Shown piece after piece: positions 39,002 through 47,032 of a stretch of 64,000 bases of DNA. The stretch's first letter is position 1. Every line of letters begins with the position of its first letter. Source of the stretch: Gammaproteobacteria bacterium (GTDB lineage: Bacteria > Pseudomonadota > Gammaproteobacteria > GRL18); the NCBI GenBank assembly GCA_026994225.1, contig JALWRI010000071.1, positions 1 to 64,000 on the forward strand, written 5' to 3'. The translations under genes were made by a program, and so were the position numbers. Under the pieces are notes generated by a model. It was given only the letters and a program-made list of their open reading frames with translations. It did no database searches and had not been told where the DNA came from.

Positions 39002-39024
39002 AAAACACAGGAATCCTGTGTTTT
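39002..39024 (-). terminator. dnaK-dnaJ intergenic hairpin with T-rich tail
   Basis: AAAACACAGGA and TCCTGTGTTTT form a perfect inverted repeat around one central base. On the minus strand it is followed by TTGTGTTTTTATAC, so it may terminate part of the dnaK transcripts before dnaJ. Confidence 0.7.
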
Positions 39025-39036
39025 CGTATACATAAC

Positions 39037-39066
39037 AAACTGTTGCTGTCAATACAACAACAGTTT
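39037..39066 (-). repeat. Hairpin directly after dnaK
   Basis: AAACTGTTG and CAACAGTTT pair over nine bases around a 12-base loop, 13 bases past the dnaK stop codon. No T-run follows, so it more likely protects or marks the dnaK 3' end. Confidence 0.7.
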
Positions 39067-39078
39067 GTGGATAAAAAA

Positions 39079-41046
39079 TTACTTTTTATCGTCTTTCACT
39101 TCTTCAAATTCAGCATCTACCACATCATCATCCTTTGCTGCTGAGGCTTCTCCAGTATTCCCTGCTGTTGCACCTGCCGCACCTGCTGCGGCGGCGGCAG
39201 CAGCAGCTCCAGCCATATCACCATTATCTTGTGCTTGTGCATACATTTTTTCTGCCATCTTCGCTGATGCATCGGTCAATGCTTTGGTTTTTTCTTCAAT
39301 AGCATCTTTGTCATCACCTTTAAGCACTTCTTCCAAGGCGGAGATTGCTGATTCAATATTGGTTTTTTCAGTTTCTTCTAATTTATCACCCATTTCTGTC
39401 ATGGATTTTTTCGTTGCATGAATCATGTTTTCAGCTTGATTACGTGCAGAGACTAATTCATGGAACTTTTTATCCTCATCAGCATGAGCTTCTGCATCTT
39501 TTACCATGCTTTCAATTTCATCATCAGATAAACCACTAGATGCTTTAATCGTAATAGATTGTTCTTTTCCAGTCGCTTTATCTTTTGCAGAAACATGCAA
39601 GATACCATTAGCATCCAGATTAAAAGATACTTCAATTTGTGGTGTACCACGTGGTGCAGGCGGAATATCACTTAAATCAAAACGTCCTAATGATTTATTT
39701 CCCGAGGCAATTTCTCGTTCACCCTGTAATACGTGTACCGTTACAGCTGTTTGATTATCATCAGCCGTTGTAAAGGTTTGTGCTGCTTTAGTAGGAATAG
39801 TGGTATTCTTTTCTACTAATTTTGTCATCACCCCACCAGCCGTTTCAATACCTAATGACAAGGGTGTTACATCGAGTAATAAAACATCTGTTACCGAACC
39901 ACCTAATACACCCCCTTGAATTGCAGCACCTACTGCTACGGCTTCATCTGGATTTACGTCTTTACGTGGGTCTTTACCAAAAAATGCTTTCACTACTTCT
40001 TGCACTTTAGGCATCCGGGTTTGACCCCCTACCAGGATAATATCATCAACATCACCTACCGCTATACCTGCATCTTTTAATGCCACACGACAAGGAGCAA
40101 TAGTACGTTCTACCAAATCTTCTACTAATGATTCCAACTTGGCACGAGTTACTTTTACATTTAAATGTTTAGGGCCTGAAGCATCTGCTGTGATATAAGG
40201 TAAATTTACATCTGTTTGCTCTGATGAAGACAATTCAATTTTTGCTTTTTCTGCACCCTCTTTTAAACGTTGCATGGCTAGCGGATCACCACGCAAATCC
40301 ATACCTTGATCTTTCTTAAATTCATCTGCAAGATAATCAATTAAACGTAAATCAAAATCTTCACCCCCTAAGAAAGTATCACCATTAGTTGCTAATACTT
40401 CAAACTGATGTTCGCCATCAATTTCTGCAATTTCGATAACGGAAACATCGAAAGTACCACCACCTAAGTCATACACAATGATCGTTTTATCACCCCGTTG
40501 TTTATCCATACCGTATGCTAATGCCGCAGCAGTAGGTTCGTTAATGATACGTTTCACATCCAGGCCTGCAATACGCCCTGCATCTTTGGTTGCTTGACGT
40601 TGTGAATCATTAAAATAAGCAGGAACAGTGATCACTGCTTCTGTTACCTCTTCACCGAGGAAATCTTCTGCAGTTTTTTTCATTTTCATTAACACCCGTG
40701 CTGAAACTTCAGGAGGTGCCATTTTCTTACCATTTGCTTCTACCCACGCATCGCCATTATCTGCTTTGGCTATCGTATAAGGCACTAAATCAATATCCTT
40801 TTGTACTGCATCTTCAGCAAATGTCCGTCCAATTAAACGTTTTACTGCATACAAAGTATTTTTAGGATTAGTTACACTTTGACGCTTTGCTGCTTGACCT
40901 ACTAAAATCTCATCATCTGTATATGCAACAATAGAAGGTGTGGTTCTATCTCCTTCACTATTTTCAATCACACGTGCGCTATCGCCATCCATTACTGCTA
41001 CACAGGAATTAGTAGTACCTAAGTCAATACCAATAATTTTACCCAT
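39079..41046 (-). CDS. dnaK: Chaperone DnaK (Hsp70)
   Basis: ATP-dependent folding chaperone. Standard motifs: [13 protein letters not shown] at the N-terminus, [40 protein letters not shown] and the substrate domain with [14 protein letters not shown]. The tail has an Ala-rich stretch before [17 protein letters not shown], the usual EEVKD-type end. 655 residues. A sigma-32 promoter lies about 100 bases before the ATG. Confidence 0.98.
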   Translation of the reverse strand: MGKIIGIDLGTTNSCVAVMDGDSARVIENSEGDRTTPSIVAYTDDEILVGQAAKRQSVTNPKNTLYAVKRLIGRTFAEDAVQKDIDLVPYTIAKADNGDAWVEANGKKMAPPEVSARVLMKMKKTAEDFLGEEVTEAVITVPAYFNDSQRQATKDAGRIAGLDVKRIINEPTAAALAYGMDKQRGDKTIIVYDLGGGTFDVSVIEIAEIDGEHQFEVLATNGDTFLGGEDFDLRLIDYLADEFKKDQGMDLRGDPLAMQRLKEGAEKAKIELSSSEQTDVNLPYITADASGPKHLNVKVTRAKLESLVEDLVERTIAPCRVALKDAGIAVGDVDDIILVGGQTRMPKVQEVVKAFFGKDPRKDVNPDEAVAVGAAIQGGVLGGSVTDVLLLDVTPLSLGIETAGGVMTKLVEKNTTIPTKAAQTFTTADDNQTAVTVHVLQGEREIASGNKSLGRFDLSDIPPAPRGTPQIEVSFNLDANGILHVSAKDKATGKEQSITIKASSGLSDDEIESMVKDAEAHADEDKKFHELVSARNQAENMIHATKKSMTEMGDKLEETEKTNIESAISALEEVLKGDDKDAIEEKTKALTDASAKMAEKMYAQAQDNGDMAGAAAAAAAAGAAGATAGNTGEASAAKDDDVVDAEFEEVKDDKK

Positions 41047-41152
41047 AATTTAATACTCCAAAACTTTTATTTAAAACTTGTTATTATCTACTCACATCTA
41101 CACATTGTAATAATTTTCTTACATTTTATATGTTAATTATGACTTGTCATCT

Positions 41153-41180
41153 AAGTGGGGATAGTTTTTTTTCTTTCAAG
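41153..41180 (-). promoter_or_regulatory. Sigma-32 promoter of dnaK
   Basis: On the minus strand CTTGAAA is followed after 13 bases by CCCCACTT, close to the heat-shock consensus CTTGAAA-N11-16-CCCCATnT. Confidence 0.85.
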
Positions 41181-41211
41181 TCAATTTTTTTGTAAATTAT
41201 TACTTTTACCG

Positions 41212-41853
41212 TTACTCTGGTGCTTTTGATACCACTACCATTGCAGGCCGAACCAAGCGATCGTTTAAGGTATAACCTTTTTGCATAACTGCTACTACCG
41301 TATTGGGTTCTTTTTCTTCTGTTGCTTGCATAGACATCGCTTGATGATATTCTGGATTAAATTTTTCATCCAGAGGATAAATTTCTTTTACTGCAAATTT
41401 ATCTAATGCAGCCCCTAACATTTTTATTGTTAATTCATAACCTTCTTGAATTTTAACAATATCTGCATCGTCTTCTTGTGCTGCATTCAAGCCCATTTCC
41501 ATACTGTCTTTTACTGGCAACAATTCATTTACAAACTTTTCTAAAGCATATTTTCTAGCACTACTAACATCTCTTTCAGCTCGGCGTTTTATATTTTCTG
41601 CTTCAGCTTTAGTATGTAATACCATATTCCAATTTTCATCTACTTTAGCTAATGCCGTATCGAGTTGTTCTTGTAATATTTGTACTTTTTTTTCCAGACT
41701 AACTTCCTCATCCCCGGCAGGGTTGTTATCATCTTGCTTAGCTTCATCATCTATATCCTTTTCAGATACATTATCATTATCTGATACGTCTGTTACATCT
41801 TGGCTTGCTACTATATCCTGATCTTTTTCCTGCATATTATTTTCTTCTACCAT
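41212..41853 (-). CDS. grpE: Nucleotide exchange factor GrpE
   Basis: GrpE releases ADP from DnaK. It has an acidic low-complexity N-terminus, a long helix (NWNMVLHTKAEAENIKRR), and the beta domain with Y-P-L-D-E-K-F-N-P-E-Y-H-Q-A-M and V-V-A-V-M-Q-K-G-Y-T-L-N-D-R-L-V-R-P-A. AGGAGG six bases before the ATG supports the start. It has its own sigma-32 promoter. Confidence 0.96.
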   Translation of the reverse strand: MVEENNMQEKDQDIVASQDVTDVSDNDNVSEKDIDDEAKQDDNNPAGDEEVSLEKKVQILQEQLDTALAKVDENWNMVLHTKAEAENIKRRAERDVSSARKYALEKFVNELLPVKDSMEMGLNAAQEDDADIVKIQEGYELTIKMLGAALDKFAVKEIYPLDEKFNPEYHQAMSMQATEEKEPNTVVAVMQKGYTLNDRLVRPAMVVVSKAPE

Positions 41854-41904
41854 CTATTACCTCCTGAGTTTATTGTTCCATAAAAATAGATAAAACCTTT
41901 GAAT

Positions 41905-41932
41905 AAATGGGGTTTAATCACATAGTTTCAAG
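41905..41932 (-). promoter_or_regulatory. Sigma-32 promoter of grpE
   Basis: On the minus strand CTTGAAA and CCCCATTT are separated by 13 bases, an essentially perfect heat-shock promoter. Start of transcription would be about 45 bases before the grpE ATG. Confidence 0.9.
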
Positions 41933-41988
41933 CAACGTTATATGTAAAAAATAGTCTTTATCATTTTGTTGCAAGAAAACCCACCGCT

Positions 41989-43083
41989 TTAGGGGCGAGT
42001 AGTTGACACCGAAAATTTAGGATCTAAGGCAGCACCCAGTATTTTTGCGGTTACTTCTACAACGGGAATAATCCGATCATACGCCATCCGAGTTGGACCA
42101 ATAACACCTAATACCCCTAATGTTTTCCCATCAATTTTATATGGTGCAGCGACCAGGCTGCAATGTTCCAGAACATCACTTTGTGATTCTTCACCAATGA
42201 GAATTTTTACCCCCTTGGCATCAATAATATGATCTAAAACATGCAATATTTGTTGTTTTTCATGGAAGGCTTCAAATAAACGCCGAAGTTGTGACATATT
42301 ATCCATTTCCTTATATGCCATAAGATTGGTTTCACCCATCAATAAGTAATCATCAATACAGGCTTTTTCACCACTAAACCATTGACTTGCAATATCAATA
42401 GCATCTCGCATTAATTGATTTACTTCCTGCTTGGTTTCTTGCATTTCATGCAATAAATTTTTTCTCACCTGAGACAAACTTTTTCCCGTTAAAGCCATAT
42501 TGAGATAATTATTCATTATTTGCAGATTAGTATCAGAAATTTTATGCTTTAAATGTACAATGCGATTTTGTACTTCATCATTATCCATCACCAAAATGGC
42601 CAATATACGGTTTTCAGATAAAGTTAATAGCTCGATATGGCTTAATGCTACAATATCTCGGCGAGGGAGCATTACTAGCCCCGCCATCTGCGTTACGGTT
42701 GATAGCAAATCTGAAGCAATTGTTAATAATTGTTGATTATCCGTATGTGAAACCGTCGTAATTTTAGAGGTATAAAAATGTTGTTCAATATCCCGTAACA
42801 AGCCATTATCTAAAGGTTGTACTGACAATAAACTATCAATAAATAAACGATACCCTTGTACTGTCGGTATTCTACCAGCTGAGCTATGAGGTGAATGTAG
42901 TAAACCGAGTGCTTCCAAATCTGCCATAACATTACGGATTGTTGCCGGACTTAAATCAACATTACTATCTTTAGATAAGGTACGTGATCCAACAGGCAGC
43001 CCTTCTTTAATGTATTTTTCCACCAATAATTTTAATAAAAATTTTGCTCGTCCATTTAGTGTATTACTATCAAAATGCGCCAT
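41989..43083 (-). CDS. hrcA: Heat-inducible transcription repressor HrcA
   Basis: HrcA represses chaperone operons through the CIRCE operator. The N-terminal winged helix is clear (VGSRTLSKDSNVDLSPATIR), then H-S-S-A-G-R-I-P-T and the C-terminal V-L-G-V-I-G-P-T-R-M-A-Y. The last residues (D-P-K-F-S-V-S-T-T-R-P) extend beyond the usual end. No CIRCE is seen at the chaperone genes in this window, so its targets are probably elsewhere. Confidence 0.93.
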   Translation of the reverse strand: MAHFDSNTLNGRAKFLLKLLVEKYIKEGLPVGSRTLSKDSNVDLSPATIRNVMADLEALGLLHSPHSSAGRIPTVQGYRLFIDSLLSVQPLDNGLLRDIEQHFYTSKITTVSHTDNQQLLTIASDLLSTVTQMAGLVMLPRRDIVALSHIELLTLSENRILAILVMDNDEVQNRIVHLKHKISDTNLQIMNNYLNMALTGKSLSQVRKNLLHEMQETKQEVNQLMRDAIDIASQWFSGEKACIDDYLLMGETNLMAYKEMDNMSQLRRLFEAFHEKQQILHVLDHIIDAKGVKILIGEESQSDVLEHCSLVAAPYKIDGKTLGVLGVIGPTRMAYDRIIPVVEVTAKILGAALDPKFSVSTTRP

Positions 43084-43227
43084 TTTTTAACCTGAAATCC
43101 ATATTCTCTGCTTATTTCATATTCTAACATACAAATTTTATGCTTGTTTTAGCTTCTAAATAACTACAGTATAATAATGATTTTAATTACTTGCTTAATC
43201 TACCTAATAAATAAAAGTTAATCTCTC

Positions 43228-44919
43228 ATGCTGTGCTACCTACATATTCATAATTTCGCTATTATTCAACATATTGAAATAGATTTTCAATCTCATTTAA
43301 GTGTCTTAACCGGTGAAACCGGTGCTGGTAAATCTATTTTAATTGATGCTATTGGTTTAATACTCGGCGATCGGGCAAATTTAAAGATGTTACGTAAAAA
43401 TTGTAAACGGGCAGATATTTTTGCTGGTTTTTCTTTACAACATCAGTTAGCTATTCAAGATTGGTTAACACAACAACAACTAACTGATGAAGCCAGCCCT
43501 GCTACATGTATTATCCGCCGGACTATACAATCTGGTGGTGGCTCTAAAGCCTATATTAATAATTTTCCTGTCTCTTTACAATTAGTCAAAGAATTAGGTG
43601 AAAAACTAGTCAATATTCATGGACAGCACACACATCAATTACTTTCTAAAAGCGTCTATCAACGCCAATTACTAGATACCTTTGCCCAACATGATACACT
43701 CTTACATCAAGTACAACATAGTTATCAAACCTTACTACAACTGCAAGAACAATATACCCACTTACAAACACAACAAGAACACCGACAACAGCGTTATGCC
43801 TTATTGGAATTTCAACTAGAAGAACTGGCAACCCTTAATCCACAAGAGAATGAATTATCCCAACTAGAAGAAGAATACCGTATTCTCAGTCATAGCCAAC
43901 AATTACAAGCGGGAGTAGAAAATGTACAACAACTATTACATGGCGAACAACAAAGCATTCAGTATGCGTTATATCAATGCCAAAAAGAATTAGAAAGTCT
44001 GACTCAAATTGATACTCGTCTACATAGTACGGTTGAATTATTAAATCAGGCTATTATCCAAACAGAAGAAGCAGAAAATGAGCTTAATTATTATCTCCAG
44101 CATACTGAAGTAGATCCGGTACAATTACAGTATTTAGAAGAACGGCTTAATCATCATTACCGATTAGCCAAAAAGCACCTTGTGGATACGGATAAACTAC
44201 CTGCACTATACCAAAATTTACAACAAGAATTACACAGTTTATCGCACAGTGAAGAAGAATTAATACAATTAGAACAGCAAATAGAACAAGCAACTAAAGA
44301 GTATTATCATCGGGCAAAAAAACTCACTCAAAGCCGACAACATTTTGCCCAACAGTTACAAGATGCAGTGATGCAACATTTACAGCATATAGGGATGCCC
44401 CATGCCCGTTTTCAAATTCAATTTAGAGCTAAATCCATACCTCATCATAATGGGATGGACGATATTATTTTTTATATCGCTACAAATCCTGGGCAAGATA
44501 TGGGTAAACTCAGTGAGATAGCATCGGGGGGAGAATTATCCCGTATCAGCCTTGCCATTGCAGTCAGTACAGCGGGATGTCATCACACACCTACCCTGAT
44601 TTTTGATGAAATTGACGTAGGTATTGGAGGGGGTGTAGCAGAACAAGTAGGAAAAATGTTGCGTTTACTCGCACAACAAACCCAAGTTTTTTGCATTACT
44701 CATCAAGCACAAGTGGCAAGTCAGGCACAACAACACTTTAAAGTAGCAAAACGCACCCACCATGCAGTAACACAAACGCAGATTAACGCCTTATCCTCTT
44801 CCCAACGTACAGAAGAAATAGCCCGTATGTTAGGGGGCCTTGAAATTACACAGCAAACCCGCTTTCATGCTCAAGAAATGCTAGATAGAGCGCAAAACAA
44901 ACACCTTAACATAGGATAG
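43228..44919 (+). CDS. recN: DNA repair protein RecN
   Basis: RecN is an SMC-like ATPase acting in double-strand break repair. Walker A is VLTGETGAGKSILIDAI, then long coiled coils (about residues 150-370), the ABC signature in SGGELSRISLAIAV and Walker B TLIFDEIDVGIGG. 563 residues. It is divergent from hrcA and convergent with fur, whose stop is 7 bases away. No clear LexA box is visible before it. Confidence 0.95.
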   Translation: MLCYLHIHNFAIIQHIEIDFQSHLSVLTGETGAGKSILIDAIGLILGDRANLKMLRKNCKRADIFAGFSLQHQLAIQDWLTQQQLTDEASPATCIIRRTIQSGGGSKAYINNFPVSLQLVKELGEKLVNIHGQHTHQLLSKSVYQRQLLDTFAQHDTLLHQVQHSYQTLLQLQEQYTHLQTQQEHRQQRYALLEFQLEELATLNPQENELSQLEEEYRILSHSQQLQAGVENVQQLLHGEQQSIQYALYQCQKELESLTQIDTRLHSTVELLNQAIIQTEEAENELNYYLQHTEVDPVQLQYLEERLNHHYRLAKKHLVDTDKLPALYQNLQQELHSLSHSEEELIQLEQQIEQATKEYYHRAKKLTQSRQHFAQQLQDAVMQHLQHIGMPHARFQIQFRAKSIPHHNGMDDIIFYIATNPGQDMGKLSEIASGGELSRISLAIAVSTAGCHHTPTLIFDEIDVGIGGGVAEQVGKMLRLLAQQTQVFCITHQAQVASQAQQHFKVAKRTHHAVTQTQINALSSSQRTEEIARMLGGLEITQQTRFHAQEMLDRAQNKHLNIG

Positions 44920-44926
44920 TTACTTG

Positions 44927-45382
44927 CTAAGCCATTGCTTTTAATTTTTTCTTGAAATGTTCACAATTTTTGAAATTTTTACAATTACCATAAATATATA
45001 AACTATGATCCATTAGCTCAAAACCTAATTTTTCAGCCATAGCATGTTGTCTTTCTTCAATGGTGGTATCATAAAATTCTTCTACCTTCCCACACTTTAA
45101 ACACACTAAGTGATCATGATGCTCCCCTTCATTTAATTCAAAAACAGAATGTCCTCCTTCAAAATGATGCCGAACGACTAAGCCTGCTGTTTCAAATTGC
45201 GTTAAAACACGATAAACCGTTGCTAAGCCAATATCTTCCCCAGAAACCAATAGATTTTTATAGATATCTTCTGCACTTAAATGTCTAGGTGTTGAATGTT
45301 TTTCTAACATTTCCAGAATTTTAATGCGTGGAAGTGTTGCCTTTAAGCCTGCTTTTTTTAACTCACCATTTGCTGCTGTCAC
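44927..45382 (-). CDS. fur: Ferric uptake regulator Fur
   Basis: Iron-responsive repressor. It has the DNA-binding helix L-A-T-V-Y-R-V-L-T-Q-F-E-T-A-G, the metal site H-H-F-E-G-G-H-S-V-F-E and H-D-H-L-V-C-L-K-C-G-K with the structural CxxC. 151 residues. bamE is divergent upstream, as in many gammaproteobacteria. Confidence 0.95.
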   Translation of the reverse strand: MTAANGELKKAGLKATLPRIKILEMLEKHSTPRHLSAEDIYKNLLVSGEDIGLATVYRVLTQFETAGLVVRHHFEGGHSVFELNEGEHHDHLVCLKCGKVEEFYDTTIEERQHAMAEKLGFELMDHSLYIYGNCKNFKNCEHFKKKLKAMA

Positions 45383-45458
45383 ACTTTATATCCCTGATAA
45401 ATGAAACTGCACCACACATTACTAAGAAAATCAGGATAAATCAATAGACAAGCAATTT

Positions 45459-45487
45459 TTGCACATAATAGTAAAAACCAGTACACT
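45459..45487 (+). promoter_or_regulatory. Possible sigma-70 promoter for bamE
   Basis: TTGCAC and TACACT are separated by 17 bases upstream of bamE. The -10 hexamer is only a moderate match. TTTTTGCAC occurs a second time 53 bases downstream. Confidence 0.35.
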
Positions 45488-45551
45488 ATTTGAGTATAAC
45501 TATGATAGTTTTTGCACTCTTTTTTAAATATTAATAAAAGTATATTCATTG

Positions 45552-46019
45552 ATGAGACGTTATTTTTACCTTTTTAGTACACTATTATTCCTTCATGCCT
45601 GTTCTTCTTATATTCCTGTATATCAATTAGAAGTACAACAAGGCCCTATTTTAGAACAGAGCCAAATTAATAAATTAGTACCTGGTATGACTAAAAAACA
45701 AGCTCAGTTTGTTATGGGAACACCCACTATTACCGATAATTTTCATCCTGATCGCTGGGATTATATCTATACCCTAGATAAAAACGGGAAACGAGTAAAA
45801 ACAAAAAAATTAACCCTCTTTTTTGATCAAAACCTACTCACTCGTATACAAGGTGATTACCGTCCAGGGTTAAAAGAAGAAAAAAGTACTAAAAATAAAG
45901 AAATCATTGTAGTTCCCCCTTCTCAAAGAGAAGAAAAAGTGGGTTTTTGGCAACGCTTCTTACGTATTATCAGCTTTGGTACTTTAGGCTATTACGAAAC
46001 AGAATACGATGACTTATAA
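45552..46019 (+). CDS. bamE: Outer-membrane assembly lipoprotein BamE (SmpA/OmlA)
   Basis: BamE is a lipoprotein of the BAM complex. A signal peptide ends in the lipobox F-L-H-A-C, followed by Y-Q-L-E-V-Q-Q-G-P-I-L, V-P-G-M-T-K-K-Q-A-Q-F-V-M-G-T-P and R-W-D-Y-I-Y, which are signature positions. It is longer than minimal BamE because of a Lys/Glu-rich tail. The ATG is used; the preceding codon is TTG. Confidence 0.92.
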   Translation: MRRYFYLFSTLLFLHACSSYIPVYQLEVQQGPILEQSQINKLVPGMTKKQAQFVMGTPTITDNFHPDRWDYIYTLDKNGKRVKTKKLTLFFDQNLLTRIQGDYRPGLKEEKSTKNKEIIVVPPSQREEKVGFWQRFLRIISFGTLGYYETEYDDL

Positions 46020-46050
46020 AGCAAAATGGGGAAACTGCTATTTGTATTTG

Positions 46051-46239
46051 TTAGCTTACCCAGCATGCTTTTGCATCCACTGCAGTACCAGTAAAACCTT
46101 GTAAACCAGTATGGGTTAATGTCAAAGTGGTACATTTTGCATCATTTGTCTGTGCTCCTTGTGCCGTTGCAATAAGAGTATTTAACGGATAAGTGGAGTA
46201 AAAATAGACTATATTATGATCCGTCTCACAGTTTTTTGC
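46051..46239 (-). pseudogene. Type IV pilin C-terminal fragment
   Basis: Translation of the minus strand gives 62 residues: N-terminal A-K-N-C-E-T-D, then YPLNTLIATAQGAQTNDAKC, T-T-L-T-L-T-H-T-G-L-Q-G-F-T-G-T-A and A-C-W-V-S-stop. This is the C-terminal half of a PilA/PilE-type pilin with its disulfide-loop cysteines. It starts in frame directly after the rnfH stop codon with no start, leader or hydrophobic N-terminus of its own. It is a relic or a silent cassette. Confidence 0.8.
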
Positions 46240-46560
46240 TCAGTTAGCACTTCCTTTACGCATTGCTTTTCCTTCTGCTGCCCGCTTTTTTCTTACTGCT
46301 TTTGGATCAGCAATTAATTTTCGATAGATTTCAATTCTATCTTGATCACGTAAAGGTGTATTGAGTTTTTTTACTTTACTAAATATTCCTATCTTATTTA
46401 CTTTCAAATCAATTTCTGTAAATTGTTCTAATATACCCGATGCAATGATAGCATCTTCTATTGTACTGGCTTGTTTCAATCTCACAGGAATAATAACTTG
46501 CTGCGTTGGCAGGGCATAGGCCACTTCTACTTGTAACCATGTATCTTTAGCGTTTACCAT
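46240..46560 (-). CDS. rnfH: RnfH-family ubiquitin-like protein
   Basis: Small beta-grasp protein found next to ratA, function unclear. Conserved segments are L-Q-V-E-V-A-Y-A-L-P, I-G-I-F-S-K-V-K-K-L-N-T-P-L-R-D-Q-D-R-I-E-I-Y-R and L-I-A-D-P-K. The ATG overlapping the ratA stop region is chosen, though a GTG five codons earlier is possible. Its stop codon TGA is followed in the same frame by the pilin fragment. Confidence 0.9.
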   Translation of the reverse strand: MVNAKDTWLQVEVAYALPTQQVIIPVRLKQASTIEDAIIASGILEQFTEIDLKVNKIGIFSKVKKLNTPLRDQDRIEIYRKLIADPKAVRKKRAAEGKAMRKGSAN

Positions 46561-46984
46561 AAACTTCGACTGCACGTTGAATAAATGAATCCATCAAATT
46601 ATTAATTACCTTATTAAAAACAGGCTTAAAGGCAAATGCCATAAGTTTATTATCAAATTCAAATTCCATATCTAAAGAGACTTTACAAGCATTCTCTGCC
46701 AAAGATTGAAATTGCCATACCCCTTGTAAACGTTTAAAAGGTCCATCTAATAATTTGATAGTGATTTTTTTGCCCACCTCTAAATGATTTTGGGTAGTAA
46801 AGGATTGTTCCCCCCCTTTATTTAATAGTGTTAATTCACCAATCACTTCATGATCTTTTTTCTCTATAATTTTTGATGCTGTACAACCGGGTAGAAAATC
46901 GGCATAGCTATCAATATCATTAATTAATTCATACATTTCCATAGCACTATAAGAGACTAATGCATTCTTACTAACAGTGGACAT
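46547..46984 (-). CDS. ratA: RatA-type START/polyketide cyclase domain protein
   Basis: In E. coli RatA was described as a ribosome association toxin; in most bacteria it is a coenzyme-Q binding START-like protein (Coq10 type). Landmarks are M-Y-E-L-I-N-D-I-D-S-Y-A-D-F-L-P-G-C, L-D-G-P-F-K-R-L-Q-G-V-W-Q-F and V-E-V-Y-G at the end. 145 residues. It overlaps rnfH. smpB, its usual upstream neighbour, is not present. Confidence 0.92.
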   Translation of the reverse strand: MSTVSKNALVSYSAMEMYELINDIDSYADFLPGCTASKIIEKKDHEVIGELTLLNKGGEQSFTTQNHLEVGKKITIKLLDGPFKRLQGVWQFQSLAENACKVSLDMEFEFDNKLMAFAFKPVFNKVINNLMDSFIQRAVEVYGKR

Positions 46985-47032
46985 ACTTCTTTTCTCATAT
47001 TTATATAAAAAACTATAAAGGGATTATGTGGC

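Noticed and set aside
45383-46239. CIRCE-like TTAGCAC near the rnfH stop
   Set aside because: Only one arm matches; no GAGTGCTAA partner at the right distance, and it lies in coding sequence.
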